A DNA stretch of 64,000 nucleotides from an uncultured Oscillospiraceae bacterium (GCA_944385035.1 CALWVV010000002.1:62001-126000); one strand, 5' to 3'; positions 17,793 to 26,303 are shown, counted from the first letter of the stretch. Translations and numbers: made by a program. The notes: generated by a model from the letters alone, not told the origin.

Positions 17793-18755
17793 TCATTCCA
17801 ATTCTTTTGTCACAAACCCCATTAAATCTGAGATCAGCCTAGCGGCCAAATAGCAGGTATTGCTGTTGCTTCCCACTTCATCATACTGTGGGGCAACTTC
17901 CACCAAATCCATCCCGATCACATGGAATCTCTTTGCGATGGCTTCCAGCAGGTCGACCATCTCATCATACCAGAAACCGCCGAACATGGGGGAACCAGTT
18001 CCAGGAGCGCAGGTGGCATCCATGGCATCGATATCAAACGTCACATAGACGTTCCGCTTTGGCTGCAGTGAGGACAGAACCGCGTCGACTCCTTCCTTCC
18101 GCACTTGTTTTACGGAATAAATTTGATCTCCATGAGCGGCCGCATCCGCAAAATCCGAAGGGCCGCTGCTGCCGATGCCGCGCACGCCCAGGTGAATGAT
18201 ATCTCCCACATAATCCAAATCTGCCGCACAGCGCATGGGCGATCCATTGCTGTGGCGCTGGCCGCCTACAGACTGTGTCCAGTCCAAATGCGCATCGATG
18301 TGGATGATATCAAAGGGACCAGCCTGCTCCATTCCACACAGGACCGGATAAGTAATGGAATGGTCTCCGCCCAAAATCACCGGAAATACATTCCGCGCAA
18401 CCAGAAGTTTGACTGCTTCGGTGAGATTGGCGTTGGTTGCTTCTAAATCACCCGGCACATAGTCCACATCGCCGCAGTCCTGAATGGTCCAGCGGTTTGT
18501 GTCCAGATACATCATGTTTCGTTCGGGGTCGTAAGTCCCGCCGGGCTTGTAAGAAAAACGGGTCGAACCGATCCGAATGCCCCGAGGCCCAAGTCTTGTA
18601 CCCGACCGGCCTTGAATGGCAATGTCGAAGGGAGCTCCCAAAATTCCAATATCCGCCTGGATGGTCCGAATATCGGAACAAATGGGACATTTCGCAAAGG
18701 TTGCGATTCCTGTGGTTGCCGCATTTACCGGTGTTCCAATGCTAAAATTGTTCAT
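17793..18755 (-). CDS. Ureohydrolase, agmatinase/guanidino-acid hydrolase family (copy 2)
   Basis: 320 residues, with the same fold and metal ligands as copy 1: GGDHSITYP, IDAHLDW and FDIDAMDAT. The two share an N-terminal pattern (GIATFAKxxxC) but differ in the metal-loop end (DGFDPS against DAMDAT) and in GGLNYYE against GGFWYDE. They may therefore differ in substrate or form a heteromeric enzyme. It follows the nitrilase-fold gene by 30 bases and precedes the regulator by 94 bases. A small hairpin, GGCCG/CGGCC, lies in that gap. Confidence 0.9.
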   Translation of the reverse strand: MNNFSIGTPVNAATTGIATFAKCPICSDIRTIQADIGILGAPFDIAIQGRSGTRLGPRGIRIGSTRFSYKPGGTYDPERNMMYLDTNRWTIQDCGDVDYVPGDLEATNANLTEAVKLLVARNVFPVILGGDHSITYPVLCGMEQAGPFDIIHIDAHLDWTQSVGGQRHSNGSPMRCAADLDYVGDIIHLGVRGIGSSGPSDFADAAAHGDQIYSVKQVRKEGVDAVLSSLQPKRNVYVTFDIDAMDATCAPGTGSPMFGGFWYDEMVDLLEAIAKRFHVIGMDLVEVAPQYDEVGSNSNTCYLAARLISDLMGFVTKELE

Positions 18756-18785
18756 AATCGGTGGTTCCTCCCTTTATACATGATA

Positions 18786-19607
18786 CTATTTAACCGGCAT
18801 ACACAGTTGCTTGTAATCCGCTGGTTTTCGGTCCTTGAGAATAGAAATGTTGGCTAATTCAGACGCTTCGATCTCATCCAAGGAGATTTCCTGAACCAAC
18901 AGCCGTTCCTCAGGAAACAGCAGTTTTTTCTTGATGAACCCATCGGGACCGATGACCATGGTTTCTCCTGCAAAGAATTTGTCATCTGCGGGTCCCACTC
19001 GGTTGACTGCGGCTACAAACACCTGATTGTTCAGAGCGTGGCCGCGCAGCATCTGTTCCCACCAGTGGGAAGAATCTTCCAAAAACCGCCATGCAGCACA
19101 TACAAAAATAATATCTGCGTGTCGGGTTCCCAGCATTCTTGCGGATTCTACGAAACATAAATCATTGCAGATCAAAATACCGATTCTGCCGTATTTGGTT
19201 TCGAACACGGGATATTGGTTCCCGGCTTCAAATTTTCCTCGCTCGCATTCAATTAAATGGGTCTTTGCGTATGAGCCGACGATCTTGCCTTCCTCGGAAA
19301 TCAAAAACGCGCTGTTATTGCAGCGTCCGTCTTTGTATTTCACAAATATGGGAGCCACCAAGTATACCTGTAATTCTTTTGCCAGGGCACACATTCTCTG
19401 CAGGGTGCCGCCGTCTTCATACTCTGCTCTGCGCACCAATTCTGCCATGTGTTCTCCGCTGTATCCCTGATTAAAAGATTCCGGAAGACATACGATGTTG
19501 GCACCCTGTTCTGCGGCACTGCGGACCATCTGTTCCGCCTTTTCCAAATTTGCAGCAAGTTCACCATATTGAAAATCTGCTTGTACCAACCCAATCTTAT
19601 AACTCAT
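18786..19607 (-). CDS. Carbon-nitrogen hydrolase (nitrilase fold amidase)
   Basis: 273 residues from the ATG at 19607, which follows AAGGGGAACGAG; a longer frame begins at 19634 without a site. The catalytic Glu (LPESFNQGY), Lys (AKTHL) and Cys (LICNDLCF) of the nitrilase superfamily are present. Relatives include N-carbamoylputrescine amidase, beta-ureidopropionase and omega-amidase. In an operon with two ureohydrolases, removal of a carbamoyl or amide group from the product of guanidino breakdown is the simplest role. It is the first gene of the seven-gene operon. Confidence 0.85.
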   Translation of the reverse strand: MSYKIGLVQADFQYGELAANLEKAEQMVRSAAEQGANIVCLPESFNQGYSGEHMAELVRRAEYEDGGTLQRMCALAKELQVYLVAPIFVKYKDGRCNNSAFLISEEGKIVGSYAKTHLIECERGKFEAGNQYPVFETKYGRIGILICNDLCFVESARMLGTRHADIIFVCAAWRFLEDSSHWWEQMLRGHALNNQVFVAAVNRVGPADDKFFAGETMVIGPDGFIKKKLLFPEERLLVQEISLDEIEASELANISILKDRKPADYKQLCMPVK

Positions 19608-20112
19608 CTCGTTCCCCTTCCAAAGTCTAGGCAATATGCACTATGTGCTTTTGATAAAATTCTATCTGTTCATATACTACAAAAACTTCCTCGTTCAAAC
19701 AATATTCCAATTCTTCATTTCAAAAACCAATCCAATTATTGCCTACGGCCTATACCAGATGAATGCACTTCGACTGTTGTTTTTTCGCCTATTTCTTCAA
19801 AAGGGTTTAAAATTTATTGTTTTTTGGCCAATAGTTTCGTTTTTTTCTGAAAATTTTTGTAAATCGTAAAATTGAAATCTCGTTTTGCTCCTCCAATTTT
19901 GTGCCCTGTATAGTCCAATTTTCTGCACGGAGTGGCTTGAATTTGAGAGAATGAAATGCCGGCATCATATGCAAATAGTTATAACCAGCCCCTCCGTCTG
20001 AAATTGGATGAATTATTTTTAAGTAAAATTGGTCCATTGTGGAATTGCATATTTTCTTATATGCTCAAAGTACCTACTTCTGACATTCCGAATAAAAATA
20101 GGAGGTCTTTAT
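19608..20112. other. Divergent control region of the guanidino-type operon and the M20 gene
   Basis: This AT-rich 505-base spacer has no convincing gene; the short frames in it have no ribosome sites or family resemblance. It must hold the promoters of both divergent units. TCCAATT occurs at 19706, 19731, 19892 and 19914, and its inverse at 20002 and 20025-20032. I could not settle on a -35/-10 pair. Confidence 0.6.
19892..19926. promoter_or_regulatory. Direct repeats TCCAATTTT-S-TGC, candidate MocR-type operator
   Basis: Two 13-base copies differing at one base start at 19892 and 19914, 22 bases (about two helical turns) apart. An inverted CCAATTTT lies at 20025-20032. MocR-family proteins such as GabR bind head-to-tail direct repeats, so this fits the regulator at 16190-17698. 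Confidence 0.5.
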
Positions 20113-21327
20113 ATGGTCAAGCTGTCTACGCAGGAAATACATGATTTGGTGGACCAATACCGGGAAGAAGCCATTCAGTTGTTTCAAAAAACGGTACAAA
20201 TTCCAAGCCCCACTGGGCAGGAGTTAGAACTCAGCCAATTTTTTGAGGCATACATGCAGTCGTTTGGCTTATCTGTGTCGAAGTACGAATATGAAACTGG
20301 CCGCCCCAATTTAATTGCTGAATGGACAGGCAATGAGGCGGGAAAGCGGTTTATTTTTAACGGTCACATGGATGTGTTTCCTCCGCCCAAAGGAGTCACC
20401 AGCAAGTACGGACCTTGGTCGGGTGTCATTCAGGACGGCAAGCTGTATGGGCAGGGAGCTGGTGATATGAAGGCCGGCGATTGCGCAGCTATGATGGCGG
20501 TCCGGATTTTGAAAGAGAGTGGATATATTCCCAATGGTAAGATCGTCCTGAGCTATATGGTGGACGAAGAAAATACCAGTGAAAAAGGAGTCCTATCTTT
20601 GTTAAAAGATGGCTTGCTCACAAACGGAGATTTTGGGATTTGTATGGAGCCGTCTCATCACAAAATGCTTATGGAAGAGGGGGGAGTCTGGCAGGCAGAG
20701 GTCACCTATTATGCTTCGGGAGGACATACCACGCACCCCACACAGGAAGAGGATGCGCTTATGAAATCCATCAAAGCGATTACCCATCTCTACCAGCTCC
20801 GGGAAAAGATCTTGTCCCGGTCCTTTTCCCAGCTGGGGCATCCATTTTTCCAGATTAACATGCTGACTGCTGGTACCGTCAGTAATATCCGCGCCTCTAA
20901 AAGTACCTTTTCCATTGACCGGCGTTTTGCCTGGGAAGAGGGAATTGAGAAGGTTAAAAAGGAAATCATCGACGTTTTGGATGCGTTGAAAGCCGCCGAT
21001 CCGGCCTATGACTACACCTTGCGGGAAATTGCTTATTATCCCTGTGCAAAACGGGACCGCAACGATGAATCTGTCCAGCTGATGTTCCAGGCCTGTCAGG
21101 ATATCACCGGGAAACAGCCGCAATCCTTTGCCCGCTACGCCAGCAGCGATGCGGTTCATATTATGGATCATACAGGGATGCAGATGCCCATTTACGGACC
21201 GGGCGACCTGGATATTTGCAGCACATCCGATGAATGTGTCGATTTGGAAGAATACCTTACCACCATTAAGATTTACATCCGTATGCTGGATCTTCTGCTG
21301 GGACAGCGGGCTGAGGAAAACCATTGA
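20113..21327 (+). CDS. M20-family metallopeptidase (ArgE/DapE/ACY1-like)
   Basis: 404 residues from the ATG at 20113, which has AGGAGGT eight bases upstream; the frame extends further up without a site. Motifs of zinc M20 deacylases are present: FNGHMDVFP (metal His), GAGDMKAGDCAA (bridging Asp), VDEENTSEKG (catalytic and metal Glu) and a C-terminal GPGDLDICSTSDECV. The family removes acyl groups from N-acyl amino acids or cleaves dipeptides. It is transcribed away from the ureohydrolase operon and probably prepares or uses the same compound, for example an N-acyl guanidino or amino acid. Confidence 0.85.
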   Translation: MVKLSTQEIHDLVDQYREEAIQLFQKTVQIPSPTGQELELSQFFEAYMQSFGLSVSKYEYETGRPNLIAEWTGNEAGKRFIFNGHMDVFPPPKGVTSKYGPWSGVIQDGKLYGQGAGDMKAGDCAAMMAVRILKESGYIPNGKIVLSYMVDEENTSEKGVLSLLKDGLLTNGDFGICMEPSHHKMLMEEGGVWQAEVTYYASGGHTTHPTQEEDALMKSIKAITHLYQLREKILSRSFSQLGHPFFQINMLTAGTVSNIRASKSTFSIDRRFAWEEGIEKVKKEIIDVLDALKAADPAYDYTLREIAYYPCAKRDRNDESVQLMFQACQDITGKQPQSFARYASSDAVHIMDHTGMQMPIYGPGDLDICSTSDECVDLEEYLTTIKIYIRMLDLLLGQRAEENH

Positions 21328-21447
21328 CCTTCCGAACAGCCATGGGCGATTCGTCAACCCCTCCTTGAGCCCAGAACAGTTTGTTCCCTCATCTGTTCGA
21401 AACGGCTGGAAGAAGAAAAAGCGCTGTCCCACAAGATCTGAAAGCAT

Positions 21448-21480
21448 AACACACCCCCCAGTTTTACTGGGGGGTGTGTT
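21448..21480 (+). terminator. Intrinsic terminator of the M20 gene
   Basis: A perfect 15-bp stem (AACACACCCCCCAGT with its complement), TTT loop, ends in a T-rich strand about 120 bases after the stop codon. Confidence 0.85.
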
Positions 21481-21612
21481 TGTCGAAAAAGTCCGGCCAA
21501 AGCCGGGCTTTTTCATTTGTTGGAAGTGAAATAAAATGGATGATAAAAAATGGCTGAAAATTTTCCTGCTGTTCTGTTGGTGAAAGGGGTCAGGTTCACC
21601 ACAACTGGGTGC

Positions 21613-21640
21613 TTGCTCTTTTTGTTGAAAACAGTATAAT
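21613..21640 (+). promoter_or_regulatory. Sigma-A promoter for the CdaR-like remnant and glycerate kinase
   Basis: TTGCTC (21613-21618), a 16-base spacer and TATAAT (21635-21640), 70 bases before the GTG at 21710. Confidence 0.6.
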
Positions 21641-21709
21641 AAAAATAAAATTGTACAGAAGACAAAGATTTGGTATAAATGTTTTACAAAATATAAAGGT
21701 GAGACTGGT

Positions 21710-22406
21710 GTGTTTATCGTAACAGAGACTGCAAAAGCCATCGTAAATGAGATGAAATCTGTCACTGGCCAGGCCATCTACTTAATGGATGGCTGTGGGA
21801 TCATTGTGGCGGGTACGGATCCTGGCCGGGTAGGGCAACGCCACATGGGAGCAGAACATTTAACTGCAGGAGGGGGTGGACCGGCTAGTAGTCTGGAAAG
21901 ATAATCCAGAGGAAGAAATCCGGTGTGGAGTAAATTTGCCCATTCATATGGATGGGCAGGCCGTCGGGGTAATTGGAATTACGGGGGAACCTGAGAAAGT
22001 CGAACCGCTGGGCAGCGTAATGAAAAGAATAACTGAAATTCTATTAAGAGAAGCTCGGACTGCATGTCTTGCTGCGCGCTCAGATGGCGGGATCCTGTTT
22101 TATAACCAAGTATCTCTGGAATTTCTTGCCCGCAGTATTCCTCCGGCTATCCGTCAAGATTTGTTTCAGCAAGTATTTGGCGGCTGTTCTGAAAAGGAGC
22201 GGGAAGAACTACTGGAAACGATCTGGTTGTATTTTCGATGTGACGGGCAGATTTCCCGGATGGCGCAGACCCTGTATGTGCACAAAAATACGTGCCATTA
22301 TCGCCTTCAAAGATTGAAAGAAAAAACCGGATATAGTGTTCACAATCCCAAAGAAAGTGTTTTGCTGTGTTTGTGCGGCTTATTTGCAAAGTTGGAGGAA
22401 TCTTGA
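21710..22406 (+). pseudogene. CdaR-like sugar-diacid regulator, frameshifted
   Basis: Two overlapping frames together make one CdaR-type protein. The first (from GTG 21710) gives the sugar-diacid-sensing start (TETAKAIVNEM, MDGCGIIVAGTDPGRVGQRHMGA). It then drifts at the GGAGGGGG run near 21871-21878; removing one G continues into GGVDRLVVWKDNPEEEIRCGVNLPI in the second frame. That frame ends in the CdaR helix-turn-helix (SRMAQTLYVHKNTCHYRLQRLKEKTGY). The merged product, ~231 residues, also lacks the middle GGDEF-like part of full CdaR. It may be a real pseudogene, a phase-variable gene or a sequencing error. The glycerate kinase gene follows 14 bases later, the expected partner of CdaR. Confidence 0.75.
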
Positions 22407-22420
22407 GAGGAGGACGCCTT

Positions 22421-23662
22421 ATGTCCGTTCGTTCTGATGCCCATACCATTATTCGTGCAGCCCTGGAGGCCTGCCGACCTGATACGGCAGTGCGGCGTGC
22501 CTTGGAAGAATATGATATTCCGTGCTCGGGTGTATATCTGGTTGCGATTGGAAAAGCGGCTTGGCAAATGGCTTCTTGTGCAGCAGAGGTGTTGGGGCCA
22601 AAGTTAAATTCTGGAGTGGTAATTACCAAATACGGTCATAGCATGGGTCCTATTCCGCGCTGTACGATTTGGGAGGGAGGGCATCCCGTTCCAGATGAAA
22701 ATTCGTTTCAGGGAACTCAAGCGGCAATGGAACTGGTGAAAGGACTGGGACAGGAGGATGTGGTGATCTTCCTGGTGTCAGGAGGAGGATCGTCTCTATT
22801 TGAAAAACCTTTGGTATCAGGGGAAGAGATTGCTGATATTACGAAGGTCATGCTGGCGTGTGGTGCTAATATTGTGGAGATCAACACGATACGAAAGAGG
22901 CTTTCCGCCGTAAAAGGAGGGCGTTTTGCGCAACTATGTGCTCCGGCAAAGGTCTTCGCAATAGTACTTTCGGATATTTTAGGAGATCCACTGGATATGA
23001 TTGCATCCGGACCGGCATACCCTGACCGTTCGACATGCAGCCAAGCCAAGGAGATTGCAGCGAAGTATCAGCTGCCGCTGTCATTTCAAGCCAGGCAGTT
23101 ATTGGAGCAAGAGACACCGAAAGATTTGCCGAATGTTGAGACTGTCATTACGGGCAGTGTCAGGGAGCTTTGTGCAGCAGCTGCTGCAAGTTGTCAAAGT
23201 TTAGGTTACAAACCCTTTATACTTACAGATTGCCTGTGCTGTGAAGCCAGGGAAGCAGGATCTTTTTTAGCTTCCATTGTAAAAAGCCATCAGAATACCA
23301 AAGAATCCCTTGCCTTTTTGGCGGGCGGAGAGACCGTTGTACATCTGACGGGAAATGGATTGGGAGGGCGCAATCAAGAATTGGCCCTAGCTGCTGCTCC
23401 CGGTATTGCGGGAATGAAACATACCGTGATTTTTTCCATCGGTTCGGATGGTACAGATGGCCCTACGGATGCAGGAGGAGGATTGGTTGACGGCGAGACC
23501 TTAGAAAAGCTCCATGATGCGGGTCTTTCCGTCCATGACGTTTTGACTCGCAATGATGCTTACCATGCGCTGGAAGTGGTCAATGGCCTTCTTCATACCG
23601 GCCCGACGGGTACAAATGTTAATGATGTAGCAGTAGCGTTGATACAGCGATCCTGTGAATAA
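22421..23662 (+). CDS. Glycerate 2-kinase (MOFRL family)
   Basis: 413 residues from the ATG at 22421 with AGGAGGA upstream. The glycerate-kinase pattern is clear: AIGKAAWQMA, VITKYGH, EGGHPVPDENS, FLVSGGGSSLFE, NTIRKRLSAVKGGRFA, LSDILGDPLDMIASGPAYPD, then the MOFRL domain (LAGGETVVHLTGNGLGGRNQELALAAA, GSDGTDGPTDAGGGLVD). It should make 2-phosphoglycerate from D-glycerate with ATP, feeding glycolysis. It is the second gene of a unit with the CdaR-like regulator, which in other bacteria controls sugar-diacid and glycerate use. No diacid dehydratase or aldolase is present in the window. Confidence 0.93.
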   Translation: MSVRSDAHTIIRAALEACRPDTAVRRALEEYDIPCSGVYLVAIGKAAWQMASCAAEVLGPKLNSGVVITKYGHSMGPIPRCTIWEGGHPVPDENSFQGTQAAMELVKGLGQEDVVIFLVSGGGSSLFEKPLVSGEEIADITKVMLACGANIVEINTIRKRLSAVKGGRFAQLCAPAKVFAIVLSDILGDPLDMIASGPAYPDRSTCSQAKEIAAKYQLPLSFQARQLLEQETPKDLPNVETVITGSVRELCAAAAASCQSLGYKPFILTDCLCCEAREAGSFLASIVKSHQNTKESLAFLAGGETVVHLTGNGLGGRNQELALAAAPGIAGMKHTVIFSIGSDGTDGPTDAGGGLVDGETLEKLHDAGLSVHDVLTRNDAYHALEVVNGLLHTGPTGTNVNDVAVALIQRSCE

Positions 23663-23837
23663 TATGAGTGTGTTTTTCCATTGAACGTCGAAGTGTATCT
23701 CGTTTTGCCTACGGACTGATCTGGAAAAGAACTGTGATAAAAATATGACTGCATGGGTTGCTTAAAGTTATGAATTACAAATGTGACACTGGGGAAAATG
23801 TCTTCCATGAAATGAAAAACTGGATATAAAAAAATTT

Positions 23838-23882
23838 ATCAAGAAGCCACTGGAAGCTATAGTATTCCGGTGGCTTCTTGAT
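23838..23882 (+). terminator. Hairpin, probable transcript end of glycerate kinase unit
   Basis: ATCAAGAAGCCAC pairs perfectly with GTGGCTTCTTGAT across a 19-base interval that can pair further. It lies 176 bases after the stop codon and lacks a long T-run. Confidence 0.55.
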
Positions 23883-24070
23883 GTCTTGGGTTCCATTGGC
23901 TTTGAAACAACGTATTTCTGCGTTTGCTCTGAGCCTAAAAGATTAGATTGGGAAATTAACCAATAATGTACAACAATAAGATCTGTTGCAGACAACATGG
24001 TCATGGCGGGAAGAAAGATGTTTTGAAGTGCTGGACCTGGCCAGATGGAAGAAGCAGAGGAGTACATATG

Positions 24071-24108
24071 AAAAAAGCGGAGAATCACCCGAAGGGCAAT
24101 TCTCCGCT
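24071..24108 (-). terminator. Intrinsic terminator of the DUF2589 cluster
   Basis: On the minus strand AGCGGAGAAT pairs with ATTCTCCGCT and CCC pairs with GGG around the loop. TTTTTT follows, 36 bases after the cluster's last stop codon. Confidence 0.85.
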
Positions 24109-24143
24109 ACTATTTGAAGCGGTGTGTAATCTGAATTTTGGCT

Positions 24144-24740
24144 TTACTGTTTGGTAATGGGCTCCATGCTGGCGGCAAAGAGGCTGGTCAGCTTGGCCAT
24201 GCCCTCCGAGGGGGCCTGCTGTACGGCCCTGGCATGAATGATGTATTTGGAGGTATTGTCTGTGGTCCGGGTACGGGAGGTGGTGGCCGCCACAGTTCCG
24301 GTGATGCTGGCGCTGCAGCCCCAGAAGTTGAAGCTGTCCGTGTTGGTCAGACTTTCCGTGTTGGAGCTTGTATCCACCGTCTGCTCGTGGACCTCCATGG
24401 AGAAGTCCACGGTGGCCTCGTCCATGGTGAATGCAGGCAGGGGGACAAGGGAAATGAGAGGAGCTTCCAGTGTCATATCCTTGGTGCTCTCCTGTCCGGT
24501 CTTTTGGTCGATGATCAGCCGCTTGAAGGAGAAGGTCACGGTTTTGGTTCCCTTGGAAGGATCACCGTCAACAAAGGCCAGCTGATAAATAGTCTGGATA
24601 TAAACCTGGCACAGGGCCGCCTGTCCTTTGGCAACCTCCAGGATAGGCTGGCAGATGAGTAGGCCGATGGGAAGCCCCGCAAAGCTTTTGGATGCGCCGT
24701 CTTTCAGGACAAGTTCGTTTTCGGCTTTGAGTTCACTCAT
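24144..24740 (-). CDS. DUF2589 domain protein
   Basis: 198 residues with no signal peptide or membrane segment. The N-terminus (SKSFAGLPIGLLICQPILEVAKGQAALCQVYIQTIYQLAF) and the core VPLPAFTMDEATVDFSMEVHEQTVDTS match the DUF2589 pattern of a hydrophobic helix followed by a Pro-rich turn and an acidic beta strand. The C-terminal half is Ser/Thr-rich and ends in a second strand-rich segment (SKYIIHARAVQQAP). No function is established for the family. It is the last gene of a four-gene minus-strand cluster and ends before a strong terminator. Confidence 0.75.
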   Translation of the reverse strand: MSELKAENELVLKDGASKSFAGLPIGLLICQPILEVAKGQAALCQVYIQTIYQLAFVDGDPSKGTKTVTFSFKRLIIDQKTGQESTKDMTLEAPLISLVPLPAFTMDEATVDFSMEVHEQTVDTSSNTESLTNTDSFNFWGCSASITGTVAATTSRTRTTDNTSKYIIHARAVQQAPSEGMAKLTSLFAASMEPITKQ

Positions 24741-24757
24741 GCGTTGTTACCTCCATA

Positions 24758-25180
24758 TTATAAGATTTGAGCTGCAGCTTGAACCGTACGGGCCATTCCC
24801 TCCGGCGTGTCCCCCTGGACAAAATGAAGAGACAGCTCTCCGCCTTGGGGAGTTCCTTCTCCGGGAGCCAGTTCATAGACCGGGGCACCGTCCTGTTCAC
24901 AGGGTGAGAGTGGAATGCGGATGTCCACGGAATGGAGCAGGAGAGGCCGGTGATTCATCAGAGCGGCGACAGGGACCCTGACCATCCTCTCCGGGCCGTC
25001 GGGAGCGGAGGAGGGCAGAAGCAGATCCCAGGATACTGGATGGCGGAGCGTTTCATTTCCATCCTCCGGGGCAGTAAAGCCGCTGTAAAAGAGTTGGGCG
25101 GCCTGAAGATCCACCGCGTGGCAGGCAGCCTGTACAGAAGCGCCCACGGAAGTAATCAGTTCTTCTAATGTAAACGCCAT
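24758..25180 (-). CDS. Small DUF2589-like protein
   Basis: 140 residues from the ATG at 25180 (a GGGGG tract serves as ribosome site); the preceding gene's stop is one base away, so translation is probably coupled. The layout resembles the downstream DUF2589 protein: an N-terminal helix (TLEELITSVGASVQAACHAVDLQAAQLF), then VPVAALMNHRPLLLHSVDIRIPLSPCE, in the position of the DUF2589 core, and a GELSLHFVQGDTPEGMART strand/helix end. I regard it as a diverged paralogue, possibly a partner subunit. No activity can be assigned. Confidence 0.6.
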   Translation of the reverse strand: MAFTLEELITSVGASVQAACHAVDLQAAQLFYSGFTAPEDGNETLRHPVSWDLLLPSSAPDGPERMVRVPVAALMNHRPLLLHSVDIRIPLSPCEQDGAPVYELAPGEGTPQGGELSLHFVQGDTPEGMARTVQAAAQIL

Positions 25181-25181
25181 A

Positions 25182-25403
25182 TTATACCCCCACAATGCCT
25201 ACCCGCTCGTCTGGAATGTGATACTTTTCCTGAAGAAGCGGCAGTTGGCTTCCTACTTCCACCAGCTGGAGCTGCTGCTGATCCACGGCGTTTTTCCATA
25301 CGGCAAAGCGCTCTGCGGCAAGGGGGTGATTGGGGTCTGTGATGAGCGGACCGAGGTCGGAAATGAAGTATTCATTTTCTCGGATTACGCTGGACTGGTT
25401 CAT
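25182..25403 (-). CDS. Small protein of unknown function
   Basis: 73 residues, acidic, soluble. It reads MNQSSVIRENEYFISDLGPLI at the start, a likely helix (AAERFAVWKNAVDQQQLQLVEVG), then EKYHIPDERVGIVGV. I do not recognise a family. It starts with ATG after AGGAGGA and is packed between the nuclease-like gene (18 bases) and the DUF2589-like gene (one base), so it belongs to the same operon and is probably an accessory or adaptor of that set. Confidence 0.6.
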   Translation of the reverse strand: MNQSSVIRENEYFISDLGPLITDPNHPLAAERFAVWKNAVDQQQLQLVEVGSQLPLLQEKYHIPDERVGIVGV

Positions 25404-25421
25404 GGTGTTTCCTCCTGTGCA

Positions 25422-26303
25422 TCAAAGATTATGACTTTGCAGTCTGCTGCATGCCTCGCATTGGGGGTAGATGTAGCGCTGTGGCAGAACATTGTTCTTT
25501 GGATATAGTGGGTAAGGGTGTGGGCGTTGCCCCCGAAACAAGGACGTGAGTTTGGCGGGGACGGGACAACGGGTCTGAAACCTTCCATCCGAGCTTTCCA
25601 CAACCTGAATGTTTCTGGGCTGTGTAAAAGAAGTAATCACTTGCATTTTTGCCGGCCAGCGATGAGCTGAAGTGGGGGGCTGATGGTCGCCGATCCATAC
25701 ATTTTCAAAAGGAACGCCGTATGCAATTTTACCGCCTCTTAAATTCTTACCGCAGGTGTGGCAGCGCAGTTCGAGACCCCACCTATCATATTCCTTCAAA
25801 AGAATCTCTTTGGCAGTTCTCGCATTATCATTGTTTGTCCGAACTCCTAAACAGGGAATATTGGCGTGACCGGGGTACAGCGTGTCCCATCCACTTGTCA
25901 CCGTCTGTGCGGGGAAATGGGACGCGTTGGGAGCCGGAAAACCGGCTGCGGGTTCAAAGACGACTTCTTCCGGATCGGGTTCTTCTCGCCCCATTACTGC
26001 CAAAAAATCATCTAAAGGCATAGGTGTCCGGTTGAAATCGAAGCTATCCATAGGGCCCTCTTGAATCGGTAGTTCTCCTGTATTAGAAAAAATGCATAGA
26101 AATTCGTCTGTGGGCATGGGATGGTGATGTTCCTGGTAATATGAAATGGGATCCTGGAACGGACGGCGCTTCGCGCCGGACGTCAGTTCCAGCCGTCCTC
26201 TCTCGTCCAGGGAAAAACGGTCCCTGTGTTGTATGTCGCTGTAGCGCGAGACAAAATGAATTTGAGGTTTTGAGGTTCTGCTGGCTCGTTTCAAGACGGT
26301 CAC
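25422..26303 (-). CDS. Protein with treble-clef/HNH-like zinc motif (DHQPP), possible nuclease or toxin
   Basis: 293 residues; the N-terminal half (1-145) is low in recognisable motifs. The C-terminal half has Cys181-x2-Cys184, then Gly205-Asp206-His207-Gln-Pro-Pro, and a final Tyr-Pro-Gln-Cys282-x2-Cys285-Ser. Two CxxC knuckles around a D-H pair are the layout of treble-clef HNH nucleases with the catalytic His after the first knuckle, so a DNase or RNase activity is a reasonable guess. It is the first gene of the four-gene cluster with the DUF2589 proteins. The CDS is well supported; the function is not. Confidence 0.7.
   Translation of the reverse strand: MTVLKRASRTSKPQIHFVSRYSDIQHRDRFSLDERGRLELTSGAKRRPFQDPISYYQEHHHPMPTDEFLCIFSNTGELPIQEGPMDSFDFNRTPMPLDDFLAVMGREEPDPEEVVFEPAAGFPAPNASHFPAQTVTSGWDTLYPGHANIPCLGVRTNNDNARTAKEILLKEYDRWGLELRCHTCGKNLRGGKIAYGVPFENVWIGDHQPPTSAHRWPAKMQVITSFTQPRNIQVVESSDGRFQTRCPVPAKLTSLFRGQRPHPYPLYPKNNVLPQRYIYPQCEACSRLQSHNL

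Larger units (their letters stand above)
21328..21709. other. Intergenic region with terminator and promoter
   Basis: No gene is seen in 382 bases. The left half carries the M20 terminator (21448-21480). The right half is AT-rich and holds a promoter (21613-21640) for the regulator remnant and glycerate kinase. Confidence 0.6.
23663..24143. other. Intergenic region between convergent units
   Basis: 481 bases without a supported gene. Two hairpins are present: a 13-bp stem at 23838-23882 for the glycerate kinase side and a T-tailed one at 24071-24108 for the opposing DUF2589 cluster. I see nothing else. Confidence 0.6.

Noticed and set aside
19636-20144. Several 60-130 residue frames in the divergent control region
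   Set aside because: AT-rich, Phe/Tyr-rich or overlapping on both strands, with no ribosome sites.
20602-21777. 391-residue minus-strand frame over the M20 gene
   Set aside because: It covers the M20 gene, the terminator and the next promoter, and shows no family features.
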